This document shows positions 1 through 12,221 of a stretch of DNA of 64,000 nucleotides, piece after piece. The notes under the pieces are model-generated. The model saw only the letters and a list, made by a program, of their open reading frames with translations. It was not told the DNA's origin and ran no database searches. Origin of the DNA: Dryocosmus kuriphilus (Eukaryota; Arthropoda; Insecta; Hymenoptera; Cynipidae); assembly GCA_038277395.1 (NCBI GenBank), contig CM076193.1:95743583-95807582 (forward strand). Reading direction: 5' to 3'. Positions within the stretch are counted from its first letter, which is position 1, and the number at the start of each line of letters is the position of its first letter. Position numbers and translations under genes: made by a program.

Positions 1-1532
1 GTTATAAATGTTTATAAATATTTACTGAGGAGGAGGGGGAAGAGGAGGACTTTATAATTAAGTAAAATACTCAAAATTTTGCACCCAACCATTACAAGCC
101 GTAGACTGTCAGTTAGAAACTCTAAAACTGAGATGAGTCTCTTGAATTTTTGTAATAACCAAAATGAGTGCTAGTGAAAGAAATTAAAAAGTAGTTATGC
201 ATTTAAAATTATATTTCATAAACAAGTACTTATTGCACTTAAAAAGTACTTTAAATTTAACTTATTAAAAGAACTGTACAATATTGAATAATAGAAAAAA
301 CCATTTCATACTTAGTGCTTTGCTGAGTCAAATTTTTTAAATTTCGTTTACTGTAAATAATTCTGATATCTAATTTGACACATAGCCTTTTCAAAATCTT
401 TTTTATATTTAGTGAGGAGGGGTGAAGGAGGAGTGTGAGGAGGAAGCTGTAATTAAATAAAATACTCAAAATTTTGCGCTCAACGGTTACAAGCCTTAGA
501 CCATCAGTTAGAAACTCTAAAACTTATAATCACCAAAATGAGTGTGGGTGAAAGAAATTAGGTAGTACATATTACATTTCTTAAACAAGTACTTACTACA
601 CATAAGACCTCTTACATTTTATAATAATCAAACTGAGTTCGGGTAAAAGAAATGAAGATGTAGATATAAATTTAAAAATTATATTTCATAAACACATATT
701 TACAATGTTTAAAGATCACTTAGAATTTAACATGTTAAAAAAATAATAGCATAGAGTAATAGAAAATCCTGTTGCATACTTAGTACCACATTGGGTCTAT
801 TTGATTATTTTTTTATGAATTAGTGAGATAAAACTTGTAATCACATATACTACATGTGTTAATTCTACTATTGGAAATAATAAACTAGCTTTTAAGCTAT
901 TAAAATCAGCTACTAACAAATTATTTAATAATTATATCCTCTCTTATTTCATTAATGATTGAAATTATTTCAATGCATTATTTCTGTTACCATCTGCTTG
1001 AGATTGTTAAAGGAACCGAAATCGATCTACCAAATAAGTCAGCTACATAAACTTTATAATCCTCTGTAAGAAACATTGAAATAATCTTTAACACAACAGA
1101 GTAATATACTAAAAATCCAATGCAGTTAGCTGAAACACAGCAATAATAGCATGCTTAGTGAAGTATTGATGATATTAAAATAGGCTATTATCAATGGAAA
1201 AAGCATATGTTTTTTCAACCAACATTGAACTCTAGTTAAAACAAATCTACTTCAAGAGATAACAAGGCAAACTAAATTAATAATGAATAGAGTGCACCAC
1301 CATCAACCAAGTTGCTTTTGTTGTATCGTTATAAGCACGTTTCTTTTGTATTTTTTACTGGATGTGAGCTTTGTCTTCTAAATAGATTTCTAATATTGAT
1401 TCCTGTACTAATTAGATGAAATGGTTGATTTCTTGCATACTGGTATAAGGAATTTTTTCAATGATATTAACACTGAAATTAACCTCAATTAACTATTAAA
1501 AATATGTGACGAAGATATGGTGGAGTATGAGG

Positions 1533-1590
1533 AGGAGGTGGAGGAGGAGGAGGAGGAGGAGGAGGAGGAGAAGAGGAGGAGGAGGGGAGA
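1533..1590. repeat. GGA-rich microsatellite
   Basis: A run of gga/gag triplets, mirrored as CCT triplets at 2266-2330 in the opposite arm. Shorter versions at 27-50, 414-445 and their mirrors suggest the tract is part of the element sub-repeat. Confidence 0.85.
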
Positions 1591-1625
1591 ATAATTATGT
1601 AGTTAAAACAAGTAATCACTGAAAA

Positions 1626-1943
1626 ATGTTGTATTCAATTATTACACATCTTAAATCATATGTTAGAAGCTTCAAAAGATGTGAGGAGCCTCTCCTGCAT
1701 TCAAAAACTAAAATGAAATCAAGTGGGCGATTGAAAGATATTAATAATGATGGTGGCGATGAAAGTGACATTTCCTCTGAATATGAAATAGAAGAAAGAT
1801 TTTCAGAATACTGGGAAGATCCGAATGATTTGGTAGATCGAATGCGCCAAATTTTAAAATCCCAATCAACTGGAAGCAGAAATAAGTTGCTCGAAATAAT
1901 TTCAATCATTAATGAATTAAGAGAGGCTGGTATTATCAAATGA
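1626..1943 (+). CDS. Small acidic ORF at the centre of the palindrome
   Basis: A 105-residue frame starts in the left arm and ends in the single-copy centre, so only its C-terminal two thirds are unique. Residues 41-60 are acidic. The tail, EDPNDLVDRMRQIL followed by EIISIINELREAGIIK, resembles from memory a short C-terminal module seen in many uncharacterised invertebrate transposon-linked proteins; I could not verify this and give no function. The palindrome arms themselves contain decayed copies of this tail (about 923-1045 inverted, 2814-2935 direct), so it was probably the real coding part of the element. No intron or promoter is evident. It may be a degraded 3' exon rather than a full gene. 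Confidence 0.45.
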   Translation: MLYSIITHLKSYVRSFKRCEEPLLHSKTKMKSSGRLKDINNDGGDESDISSEYEIEERFSEYWEDPNDLVDRMRQILKSQSTGSRNKLLEIISIINELREAGIIK

Positions 1944-3852
1944 TAATACTTTTATTAAATGATGTAAACACTTTAGCAACTGTTGGTTCAATATTCCTAA
2001 TAGTTGAACTAACATTGGAATTATTGGATTCACAATTTCCTGTAATTATATTTAAGAATTTACTGTAATGCAGTAAGTTAAATAAATCTAATTTTTAACA
2101 TATATGTGTATTTCTTCTTTCAATCGCCCACTTGATTTCATTTTAGTTTTTAAGTGCAGAAGAGGCTCATCACATCTTTTGAAGCTTCTAACATATGATT
2201 TAAGATGTGTAATAATTGAATACAACATTTTTCTGTGGTTACTTGTTTTAACTACATAATTATTCTCCCCTCCTCCTCCTCCTCCTTCTCCTCCTCCTCC
2301 TCCTCCTCTTCCACCTCCTCCTCATACTCCTCCATATCTTCGTCACATATTTTTAATAGTTAATTGAGGTTAATTTCAGTGTTAATATCAATGAAAAAAT
2401 TCCTTATACCAGTATATAAGAAATCAACCATTTCATCTAATTAGTACAGGAATCAATATTAGAAATCTATTTAGAAGACAAAGCTCACATCTAGTAAAAA
2501 ATACAATAGAAACGTGCTTATAACTATACAACAAAAGCAACTTGGTTGATGGTGGCGCACTCTATTCATTAATAATTTAGTTTGCCTTGTTATCTCTTGA
2601 AGTAGATTTGTTTTAACTAGAGTTCAAGGTTGGATGAAGAAACATATGCTTTTTCCATTGATAATAACCTATTTTAATATCATCAATGCTTCACTAAGCA
2701 TGCTATTATTGCTGTGTTTCAGCTAAGTGAATTGGATTTTTAGTATATTACTCTGTTGTGTTAAAGATTATTTCAATGTTTCTTACAGAGGATTATAAAG
2801 TTTATGTAGCTGACTTATTTGGTAGATCGATTTCGGTTCCTTTAACAATCTCAAGCAGATGGTAACAGAAATAATGCATTGAAATAATTTCAATCATTAA
2901 TGAAATAAGAGATGATATAATTATTAAATAATTTGTTAGTAGCTGATTTTAATAGCTTAAAAGCCAGTTTATTATTTCCAATAGTAGAATTAACACATGT
3001 AGTATATGTGATTACAAGTTTTATCTCACTAATTCATAAAAAAATAATCAAATAGACCCAATGTGGTACTAAGTATGCAACAGGATATTCTATTACTCTA
3101 TGCTATTATAGTTTTTAATATGTTAAATTCTAAGTGATCTTTAAACATTGTAAATGTGTGTTTATGAAATATAATTTTTAAATTTATATCTACATCTTCA
3201 TTTCTTTTACCCGAACTCAGTTTGATTATTATAAAATGTAAGAAGTCTTATGTGTAGTAAGTACTTGTTTGAGAAATGTAATATGTACTACCTAATTTCT
3301 TTCACCCACACTCATTTTGGTGATTATAAGTTTTAGAGTTTCTAACTGATGGTCTAAGGCTTGTAACCGTTGAGCGCAAAATTTTGAGTATTTTATTTAA
3401 TTACAGCTTCCTCCTCACACTCCTCCTTCACCCCTCCTCACTAAATATAAAAAAGATTTTGAAAAGGCTATGTGTCAAATTAGATATCAGAATTATTTAC
3501 AGTAAACGAAATTTAAAAACTTTGACTCAGCAAAGCACTAAGTATGAAATGGTTTTTTCTATTACTCAATATTGTACGGTTCTTTTAATAAGTTAAATTT
3601 AAAGTATTTTTAAGTGCAATAAGTACTTGTTTATGAATTATAATTTTAAATGCATAACTACTTTTTAATTTCTTTGACTAGCACTCATTTTGGTTATTAT
3701 AAACATTCAAGAGACTCATCTCAGTTTTAGAGTTTCTAACTGACAGTCTAAGGCTTGTAATAGTTGAGTGCAAAATTTTGAGTATTTTGCTTAATTATAA
3801 ATTCCTCCTCTTCCTCCTCCTCCTCAGTAAATATTTATAAAACATTTATAAC

Positions 3853-5105
3853 ATTTATAACATTTATAAACAACATTTTTCTTTAGTTTTTTCATAGTTT
3901 TGTCTTATATTGCAACATTTTCTTTTTTTTCACACTGCGTATTGCACCTGTTTAAACACACAAATCTTCTGCAATAGTTCCGACCATAAACTCGTTCATT
4001 CGTTGAAACTGCTTCATTAAAAACTTTGATTGGTGTACGGGTTGAGTTCTTTCAATATAATAAATGTAGAGTTTGGAATTAAAATGGGAAGAATGAGTCC
4101 CTTAATCAAGCTTGCTCAAGTGACACCAAATCATCATCATAGTAGAAACCAAAGTGCAGATTAAAATGTTTAGATTTAATAACTCCTTCGCCCATTGCAC
4201 TATATAGTACAGTATAGTATGGTATTCTGCATATTTTGAATTGTACAATTGCTCTTCTAATTAATTTTTTATTTATCATGGACATGAACCCTTTTTTTTC
4301 CAAGAATCATATTAGTAACATTACAAATTCCAAAACGTGTTTCGGATGCTTGTAAAGCGCTTAACCAGAGTCTTCTTTAGTCTATTATAAATTCCCATGG
4401 AACAAAATGTATATAAATTCAAATAAGTTAATGCATCATACTGTCCACTCAACGCTTTTATCCTTTTCACACCATATTATATTACAATATTGGCATCATA
4501 CTTGCTATGAAAAATGTTTAATCTGGATATATATATTGAGAGAATATTCTTTCCTCGTAGTAAAGTAATACTAGCTTTTTAGTTTATTATAATAAGAATT
4601 AGATTAATAAAATCGCTCTGAATTATACTGAAAAGCAAAGTGCAGATTAAAATGTTTAGATTTAATAACTGTTTCAGCTGCTGCAGCATATAGTATAGTA
4701 TAGTACAGTTTTGCATGGTATATTATTGTAGCGATCAACGAATGGATTTTCAAACATATGAGAATGCTGTGTAACTTGATACTATTGTTGATGTTAAATT
4801 TCTGGAAAGTGGGGGTAAATCCTGTTTAAACTTGCATGAAAATATGTAATATGACGTCATATCTCAAGAATTCCATGTAACCTGATACTATTGTTTGTGC
4901 AATTTCTCAGAATTTTATGTTTATGTCATTTGATACACATTGGTCAAAAATGTAAGTCTAACATTGGTTAGGTTTAAAATTTATATGCAAATAAATTGTT
5001 CAAAAATTTCATAGCTGTACTTCACTCATCTAACTTTATCTCTTTATTAATTCCTTAGTGTTCACCCTTTGATCTTTACTAAAAGATGATTTTCAACAAT
5101 TATTT
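3853..5105. repeat. Gene-free stretch with a diverged copy of the downstream tandem repeat
   Basis: No coding sequence is recognised. Positions 4225-4620 are a diverged copy of the unit found at 5106-6863: the block ctgcatattttgaattgtac, then a catttagcatg-like block, then ttaatctggatatata, in the same order and orientation. Positions 4640-4740 partly repeat 4140-4210 (gcagattaaaatgtttagat). The open frame on the minus strand at 4106-4303 lies inside this repeat and is not credible as a gene. Confidence 0.6.
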
Positions 5106-6863
5106 AATAAAATTATATTGTAGTAGTTTATCTTATGAAAATAAAGAAGTAATTTTCCTTGAAAGGAAAGACTTTAAACTATTTCTGCATATTTTCAACT
5201 GTACAATTGCTCTTTTAATTAACTTTTTATTTAGCATGTACATGAACCCTTTTTCACAAGAATCATATTATTAACATTACAAAATTTCAATATATTATTG
5301 AGATACTTGTAAAACGCTTTACTCGAGTCTTCTTTAGTCTTTTATAAATTCCCATGAATAAAATATATATACTTTCAAATAAGTTAATGCATCACACCAT
5401 CTACTCAACGCTCTTATCTTTTTTCACAGCATATTATATTACAATATTGGTCTCATACTTGCTATGAAAAATGTTTAATCTGGATATATATTGAGAGAAT
5501 ATTCTTTCATTGTGGTACAGTAATACTAGCTTTTTAGTTTATTCATATGAGGAGTAAAACGAAACAGATCAATGTAACTCTGAAAAATTCTTGGAAATAT
5601 TTTTGTAGGCTAAAATATAAGAGCATAAATTTCATCAATAACTTTAGGTCTTTGAATTTACTTAATATCGGATTTCCTGCCTATGCATGACCTCATGTGA
5701 TTTGTGCGATCGAACCCTCAGCATACAAACATTAGACTTACGTTTTATTAAATTACTCTGAAAGAATAAAATGTCTAATATGTATCTAGAATCCATTTAT
5801 AGATAAAAGCAAAGACCGTCAAGCGCACGCGCTACGTTTTACTTTGACAAGGAAGGACTTTAAATCATTTCTGCATATTTTGAACTGAACAATTGCTCTT
5901 CTAATTAATTTTTTATTTAGCATGGACATGTACCTTTTTTCCCCAAAAATCATATTAGTAACATTACAAATTCCAAAACGTGTTAATAAAATTATATTGT
6001 AGTAGTTTATCTTATGAAAATAAAGAAGTACTTTTCCTTGAAAGGAAAGACTTTAAACTATTTCTGCATATTTTCAACTGTACAATTGCTCTTTTAATTA
6101 ACTTTTTATTTAGCATGGACATGAACCCTTTTTCACAAGAATCATATTATTAACATTACAAAATTTCAATATATTATTGAGATACTTGTAAAACGCTTTA
6201 CTAGAATCTTCTTTAGTCTTTTATAAATTCCCATGAATAAAATATATATACTTTCAAATAAGTTAATGCATCACACCATCTACTCAACGCTCTTATCTTT
6301 TTTCACAGCATATTATATTACAATATTGGTCTCATACTTGCTATGAAAAATGTTTAATCTGGATATATATTGAGAGAATATTCTTTCATTGTGGTACAGT
6401 AATACTAGCTTTTTCGTTTATTCATATGAGGAGTAAAACGAAACAGATCAATGTAACCCTGAAAAATTCTTGGAAATATTTTTGTAGGCTAAAATATAAG
6501 AGCATAAATTTCATCAATAACTTTAGGTCTTGGAATTTACTTAATATCGGATTTCCTGCCTGTGCATGACCTCATGTGACTTGTGCGATTGAACCCTCAG
6601 CATACAAACATTAGACTTACGTTTTGTTAAATTACTCTGAAAGAATAAAATGTCTAATATGTATCTAGAATCCATTTATAGATAAGAGCAAAGACCGTCA
6701 AACGCACGCGCTACGTTTTACTTTGACAAGGAAAGACTTTAAATCATTTCTGCATATTTTGAACTGTACAATTGCTCTTCTAATTAATTTTTATTTAGCA
6801 TAGACATGAACCCTTTTTTCCCAAGAATCATATTCTTAACATTAAAAAGTTTTACAATATGCT
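5106..6863. repeat. Tandem duplication, two units of 879 bp
   Basis: Unit 1 is 5106-5984 and unit 2 begins at 5985; matching landmarks are offset by exactly 879 bp (for example gacaaggaaagactttaaat at 6726 versus its match at 5847). The units are nearly identical, so the duplication is recent. Within each unit the block ctgcatattttcaactgtac occurs twice in diverged form, giving about five copies from 4225 to 6790. No coding content is seen. Confidence 0.85.
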
Positions 6864-7640
6864 TGAGACATTTGTAAAACGCTTTACTAGAATCTTCTTT
6901 AGTCTATTATAAATCCCCATGGAACAAAACATATACACATTCAAATAAGTTAATGTATCACACCATCCACCCAACACTCTTATCTTTTTTTCATACCATA
7001 ACACATTAAGGCAGTATTAAATCATGTCGATTAGCTTATATATAAACACATTCCATAACTATATATTACAGAAATCGGATACTTTTAATGGCATAAATTC
7101 TTCAATAAGTCTCCCTATGTTTTATAGAACAAAGATTCCTTCGTAATCAGATCAGATTGTGACCTGCTTTTAAATTTTATTTTAACGCATTACGTAAGCA
7201 ATAAATTATATCAATTAGTAATGCCTCATTCCATCTCTTACACGTGCGCTGTCAAATTCTTGTCACATAATTACTATATTATATTTTCATGATATGTTTT
7301 ATAGAACAAAGGGTTTCTTTATAATCAAGTTAGACACGTTTAGGCAGGTTTGTAGTCTACACGATAAACACTTTCCATACTTCTTAGAAGATGACGTAAT
7401 TTCTAAGAACTGACAAATTTCTTGGAAAAATATATTAGGAAAGTAATAAATCATGTCGATTAGCTTATATATAAACACATTCCATAACTATATGCGTTAC
7501 AGAAATCGGATATTTTTAGTTTGACACGTGTCATAGGAGAAAGAAAGCGGGGTAGAGAGAGAGAGAGAGAGATTTGTTTATGCAAAATTCATGTTTAACA
7601 ATCGCGTATTATTTAATTACTGACGTCACACCGGCTAGAT
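6864..7640. repeat. Gene-free stretch with a short direct repeat
   Basis: The block aaatcatgtcgattagctta, followed by tatataaacacattcc and an acagaaatcggata-like end, occurs at about 7019-7083 and again at about 7448-7512. A GA microsatellite lies at 7555-7572. Nothing else is recognised. Confidence 0.6.
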
Positions 7641-7870
7641 GCTTAGCGCGGACTTGAAGCGCTTTAGCTCTCGATGTCGGTAACTGTCGGTAACAGGAAT
7701 CTGTATTTAGAACGCTCCTTGTACATCTACTCATATCGAAGCTTGAAACGCGATGACCATCAGATCGCGCGTTCTAGGCACGCTCAATCTTGCGAGCGAA
7801 CCGAGCCACGCGCGAAGCGCGTGATGAGAATGTGCGAACGAGGTGAGCAGATTTTTTTTTTTTAAAAAAG
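7641..7870. repeat. GC-rich palindromic repeat, copy 1
   Basis: This CpG-rich island in AT-rich DNA contains the self-complementary core cgcgcgaagcgcg and ends with gagaatgtgcgaacgaggtg and a T run. Its complement is recognisable at 12222-12345, where the order (A run, ctgcccgcctcgcgggcaca, ttctcatcgcgcgcttcgcg) matches in inverted orientation. It is not convincingly coding. I infer an interspersed repeat; the class is unknown. Confidence 0.55.
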
Positions 7871-8845
7871 GCTAACCAACAATTTTTTTTAAGTTCTTCC
7901 TTTTTGGAAATTAGTTAAATTTTCAACAGAACTGTTATTTGCGATTTTTAATTTCTTTTTCAGTATAATAATTACATTGTAAATAAATGAAAAGACAAAA
8001 TTGGCCATTTCAGCAATATGAATTTTAATCTGTAGAAAAAGTCGTGAAATAAACTCAGCATTGGCCAGAATTGATGCAACTGAATTCATACAACGTAAAT
8101 ATTATTATTTAACTTAACAAGACTACCTAGTGCTATGCGCGCACTACAATTTCTTTTTCAAAATAAATACCATTAAATAACAATGAAAATACTCTTATCA
8201 TTTCCATAAAAATAATGATACCAATTCCAATATAAATTCCAGTTATTATGTTGTATTCCTTTGTAAGCTGTATTAAAAAGTGTTTGACCCTGTAATTTTC
8301 TATCTTGCCTTTCTCTCCTTTCTTGTTAAATGTATTTTATTGATGTAACAAAATTACACTGCTATTATACTAATTACTAGGAGAAGGTGGGACGAGATGA
8401 AACAACGGGCAAAATGGAACGCTGCTCTATCTGGAAAAATATTCACTATTAAAGTTTGATTAAAATTTATTTAAGAGAGATAAGTGTAATGAGTAAGTTG
8501 TTGGAAGTGCAAAAGTACATTATATTCATTCTTAATTGTAAATAAAATTGAGTGCAAAGTTTTGGTACTTTAGAATTCAAGATGGGTGTGATTTTAGAAA
8601 GAAAGTACAGTACTAACAGTACCCTTATCCAATTTTTCTGTGTAATAATTTCAGAAAGTGAACTCTAAATTTGATGCTTATAACATCATTTTAAATAATA
8701 ATAATAATAATTTAATACCAACATAATAATTCATCATCATTATCTTACACAAAAACGGTCGAAGAAATACTTGCAATTATTATTGCCTTCTTCATGTACC
8801 AACTTTGTTTGGAAAATATAAAATCATTCTGCGTGTTTCTTCATG
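7871..8845. other. No gene recognised
   Basis: AT-rich sequence. The only structure seen is a short block at 8797-8850 that duplicates part of the THAP fragment just downstream (accaactttgtttggaaaat occurs at about 8799 and 9010). Confidence 0.5.
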
Positions 8846-9119
8846 CTTGTAGATTTCCAACACGAGGAGATCCAATGCTTCCGTTTTGAAGAATATGGGA
8901 TTGGGTTCATGCTTTACACCTACAGAGAATTGTAAATTGTGCTCGGATCATCTTGAAAAAAAATGTTTTACACAGGATAGTCCAAACGGTTGGCTACTTT
9001 CTGGAAGTGTACCAACTTTGTTTGGAAAATATAAATCATCCTGCGTGTTCTGTCATGCTTTGAAAAGACAGGATAAAAAAAATCATTTCTTAAGCAAGTA
9101 CGCGATTTGTACTTTTTAA
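8846..9119 (+). pseudogene. THAP-domain fragment
   Basis: The translated fragment shows the middle and C-terminal half of a THAP zinc-finger domain. There is an FPTRGDP block near 8850, a frame change near 8880, then CKLCSDHLEKKCF giving the C-x2-H zinc ligands (LCSDH), and finally SVPTLF, matching the AVPTIF-type end of the family. The first Cys pair is missing, and nothing resembling a P-element transposase body follows; the frame ends at 9119. THAP domains bind DNA and are the N-terminal module of P-element transposases, one of which lies at 23.4 kb, but the two fragments are not obviously copies of each other. It is likely a relic of another P-like transposon or a captured THAP exon. Confidence 0.65.
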
Positions 9120-9276
9120 AAATAATAAAGACTTCAAAAATCTCTTCTTTTCATGAAATCAATCGTCAAATATACTCTATTTTCCAAGCAAAGTAAAGTT
9201 AAATTATAAAACAGATACAAGTTGCAAAAAAGATTTTGAAGCTTCTAAATTGCACCCCTAGCAGATCGGGTGAACG

Positions 9277-9304
9277 GAATGGAGACCGACTTGGGTCTCC
9301 ATTC
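9277..9304. other. Perfect 11-bp hairpin
   Basis: gaatggagacc at 9277-9287 pairs with ggtctccattc at 9294-9304 across a 6-base loop. No associated gene or terminator context is visible. Confidence 0.6.
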
Positions 9305-9334
9305 GGTTTCCACTCTGTCATCGTTCGGTTACAT

Positions 9335-9597
9335 GACAAAAAAATTAATAAAAGTAGCAGAACATGTTGCAATTACAATTTTATATTAAAATTTCGGTCC
9401 TAAAGTAAAAGGGTAATGCAATAATTTTATTTTGCGGCGGCATAAATTAAAAGGAACATGATTTCACTGTTCAAGTTCGCAAAAGGTGACTTTAAGCGCA
9501 TCTCTAGAGATGCATTACTCCTTTACTTTAGGACTGAAATTTTAATATAGAATTATGATTGCAACATTTTCTGCTGCTTTTCTTGAGTTTTTTTAGT
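9335..9597. mobile_element. MITE with terminal inverted repeats of about 75 bp
   Basis: The left block from 9350 (aaaagtagcagaacatgttg ... cctaaagtaaaagggtaatgca) is matched in inverse by 9510-9581 (tgcattactcctttacttta ... ctgctgctttt). The pairing extends more loosely outward to about 9335 and 9597. The 90-bp centre is non-coding. No clean target duplication was seen. It is a non-autonomous DNA transposon of unknown family. Confidence 0.75.
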
Positions 9598-10089
9598 AGA
9601 TTCGTTATAATCACTCTCACTCCGAAATTCTCACATTTGTATTCATTCTCGTCCGTTCTGTCACAAAAACCACCAGCAAAATGTGAAAGGTTAAATTTGG
9701 AGTTCCTCGCTTGGAACTTCCAATCGCATTATTAACAAATTACTCGACGTTATAATGATTTTATCAACACATTACGATGTTCTATTCTTTTATGAATTAT
9801 TATATATATATCACCGAAATAATTAATAAGGTAACAAGCTATATTTATACTCTTCGTTTTATTTAACATATATTATTTGTTCTCTTCAGAGTATCACGTT
9901 ATATTTTTTTAGACTTTTACATCTTGAAAAAGACTCGCAACTTGAGTTGAAACGATCGTAGATGACTAATATTTTAATAAATGGATTTTAACACCATTAT
10001 CTAATGGATTTATCAATGTTTTATTGACCGTAAGACCAACATAATAATTCATCATCATTATCATTTTAAATTGCATGTTATTTAGAACA
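9598..10089. other. No gene recognised
   Basis: AT-rich sequence without a credible coding frame. A block at 9926-9960 (cttgaaaaagactcgcaact ... gaaacgatcg) has the flavour of retroelement ends, and a loosely similar one is at 61750-61790, but this is too short to classify. Confidence 0.4.
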
Positions 10090-10540
10090 CAAAATTAATT
10101 ATTTTGAATAAAATGGTCGTTTGGGGCTTATAGCATCTTTTTCTTTGTATAAGAAAAGTTGTAGCTCTTTTACTTTTTGAATTATTTGTGAAAAAGTGTT
10201 TTTTTCTCTGATTAAAATTTTTTGATTTTTTCCACTTCACTCGCAGAAAAATCGAAATTTTTTGATATTTTGTAATAAAGCTTATTATAAATATGTATTG
10301 TTGCATTCTGCCATCGATGACGGCAGCGGAAATTCAAAATGTTCATTTAAAAAATTGTTAATAATTTTTTTCCAAGGCAGTGCATAATTCGTGCACAAAC
10401 AACTTCAAGCGTTTCGAGGGTCGAGCGAATTTTGAGCAAGCGAAAACTGTCAGTAAAAAAGTTTTTCAGAAAGGTTCAAGGAAGTTTTCTGAAAAGTTTT
10501 AGCTCAATGGGAATAGTAGTTAACAAACTGTTGATGTTTT
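10090..10540. repeat. Interspersed repeat, copy 1 (inverted copy at 22150-22640)
   Basis: Landmarks in order are: a Lys-rich looking A/T stretch, cagaaaaatcgaaatttttt, ccaaggcagtgcataattcg, aacttcaagcgtttcgaggg, gagcaagcgaaaactgtcag and gggaatagtagttaacaaac. All recur in reverse order and complement at 22150-22580. The copies are diverged by roughly a fifth by eye. Their class is unknown. The small minus-strand frame at 10082-10306 lies in the repeat and is not accepted as a gene. Confidence 0.7.
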
Positions 10541-11249
10541 AATTTGCAGGCGCGATAGATTTTCTCCCGCGTAAACTACGCCCACCACTACCCCAGCGTT
10601 AGGTTGCAACTGTGCCTCACAGCCCGTCGAGATTTTGTAATTAAAAACACAGTACATATACGGATCATTGTTTATTAATAACAAAAAGTGGTTTCCAATA
10701 TACAAATTAAGGTTACGATTAAAGAATTTACAGTCAGTAGATTTTTCTAACGGAACGCGAAGATCCCCCGCCTTTATTTCGTAATAATCTAAAAGTTGTT
10801 CATGCAATATGGACAAATTTAATTCCGAATTGAGGAAATATTTTAAGGAGGATGACTCTGGTGTAATGTGATTCTTCTTGTGGTATACTCTCACAGTGCA
10901 GTTTAATTAAAATTTTCTTTTCGTCAAATAATTTAGTTATTCGATTTATATGCTTTCCTCTCAAATCATCCAAACCTTCATTACCTAGTAATTTCTTTTG
11001 GACGGTTTTCAATCGCTTTCTACGCAAACTAAGAATAATACACAGGAATGTTTTACAAACCGGGATATATCTTTCATCAGTTGGAAAAAAATAATTCCAT
11101 TTAATTAGTCTTTGGCATACGAAACTTGTGAATCCAGCAGGATCTGTGCACTTCATCGTCGAAGTAAGGAGATTTTGCTTGTGGTAATCTTGCAATTCCC
11201 AAAATTTTTTGTTTAACTTTTGCTGCAGTTTATCTGAGCACACACTCAC
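10520..11249 (-). pseudogene. Decayed N-terminal part of a DDE-transposase-type gene
   Basis: The upstream frame (11249-10800) carries features I recognise from a large family of uncharacterised insect transposon proteins that precede a DDE nuclease domain. These are a KFWELQDYHKQNLL block, a CQRLIKWNYFF segment, VCKTFLCIIL, and an IPQEESHYTR motif (the family usually shows ESHYCR). Just after that motif the reading frame shifts, and the continuation (LKYFLNSELNLSILHEQLLDYY) is found in the overlapping frame ending at 10520. Roughly 60 codons later the similarity stops, and the nuclease core is absent. Its downstream end runs into the repeat at 10090-10540. No terminal repeats could be assigned. 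The family link is from memory of motif patterns, not a search. Confidence 0.55.
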
Positions 11250-12221
11250 GCAATTTTGTTTACAACATATCTGATTGAGTTTTAGTTCTCTGCTTGGAAC
11301 AATTTTATGTGAAAAACTTGAAATATACTCTTGACCCTGAAATATGAGGAAAAAATCGCATGTACTTTATTGTAAAATAACATTAGAATATTTTAGACAC
11401 CGTTTATTCTAAAAATTTGAGACATTAATTTTTGCCTACTCTGCCTGCAAGATTGTATTTTTCACGTATTTTTAATATATTTTACTTAAGATTGATTTTT
11501 TCAAGAAATAATATAATATTTCAATTTATAAAATTCAACTTTCTTTCTACAAACGATTTTTATTTCACTAAGATATTCCTAATGTGAAATGCAACAATTT
11601 AATTTGCACATGGAAAATCTCAAGTATGAAAATAATATCTAGACTGCTACAACTCTTGGCATTTTGAAGTGCTTTCGTAATAATTTCTAAACATATTTGA
11701 CAAAATCGCACTATTTCATTTTATTTTTTCGATTTTGTAAAAACTGCTTTCGAAAATAGTTGGACCAAAAATAGAATATTTATCAAATAATTATTTTTCT
11801 TCATGATTCACATTTTTCCCTACACAAGAATGATTTATCTATTCAATAATGTCATCATTAACGTTACTGCGATACTTAAACATATATTTAAAAGAATTTT
11901 TAAAGACATTTTTTTAAGTATTTTAAGCAAGAATTAATTGACTAATTTATTATTACATATCATATTTCTGTTGCATTTGAGAACAGTTCTTTCCCACAAA
12001 CTCTCATGCTTTGTTCGTTTTTTACCCTTCGTAGGTTTCAAATTATTTTCCATTTTTTTTAACTGGAAAATATATCACGTAATATTTTAACGATCTGCTC
12101 TCCTGATCGAAAGAGACTAAACTAAACTGTTATATTTAATTTTGGTAAAGAAAAAACCCACAAGCCTATATACGTGTATTTATAAACAAAGGTCAGACGA
12201 AGGATACGCCGAATACAAAAA
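11250..12221. other. No gene recognised
   Basis: AT-rich unique-looking sequence with no credible frame, repeat or RNA gene seen by eye. Confidence 0.5.

Larger units (their letters stand above)
1..3852. mobile_element. Giant palindromic (foldback-like) element
   Basis: Positions 1-1738 are repeated in inverted orientation at 2116-3852, almost base for base, with a single-copy centre of about 377 bp. The outer end reads gttataaatg...tttactg on the left and its complement at 3825-3852, so the left end lies at or just before the window edge and the target duplication cannot be tested. Each arm also holds two direct sub-repeats: GGA-rich tract, then aaaatactcaaaattttgc, then tcagttagaaactctaaaac, starting near 27 and 414 on the left. 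GGA-rich runs lie at 1533-1590 and, as CCT runs, at 2266-2330. I infer a foldback or long-TIR DNA transposon; the superfamily is not recognisable. Confidence 0.8.

Noticed and set aside
1616..1939. Minus-strand frame in the palindrome centre
   Set aside because: Exact antisense of the plus-strand acidic ORF, which has the better protein-like tail.
9900..9960. Hammerhead ribozyme of a Penelope-like element (gaaacg near a gactcgc block)
   Set aside because: No ctgatga partner or matching stems could be found.
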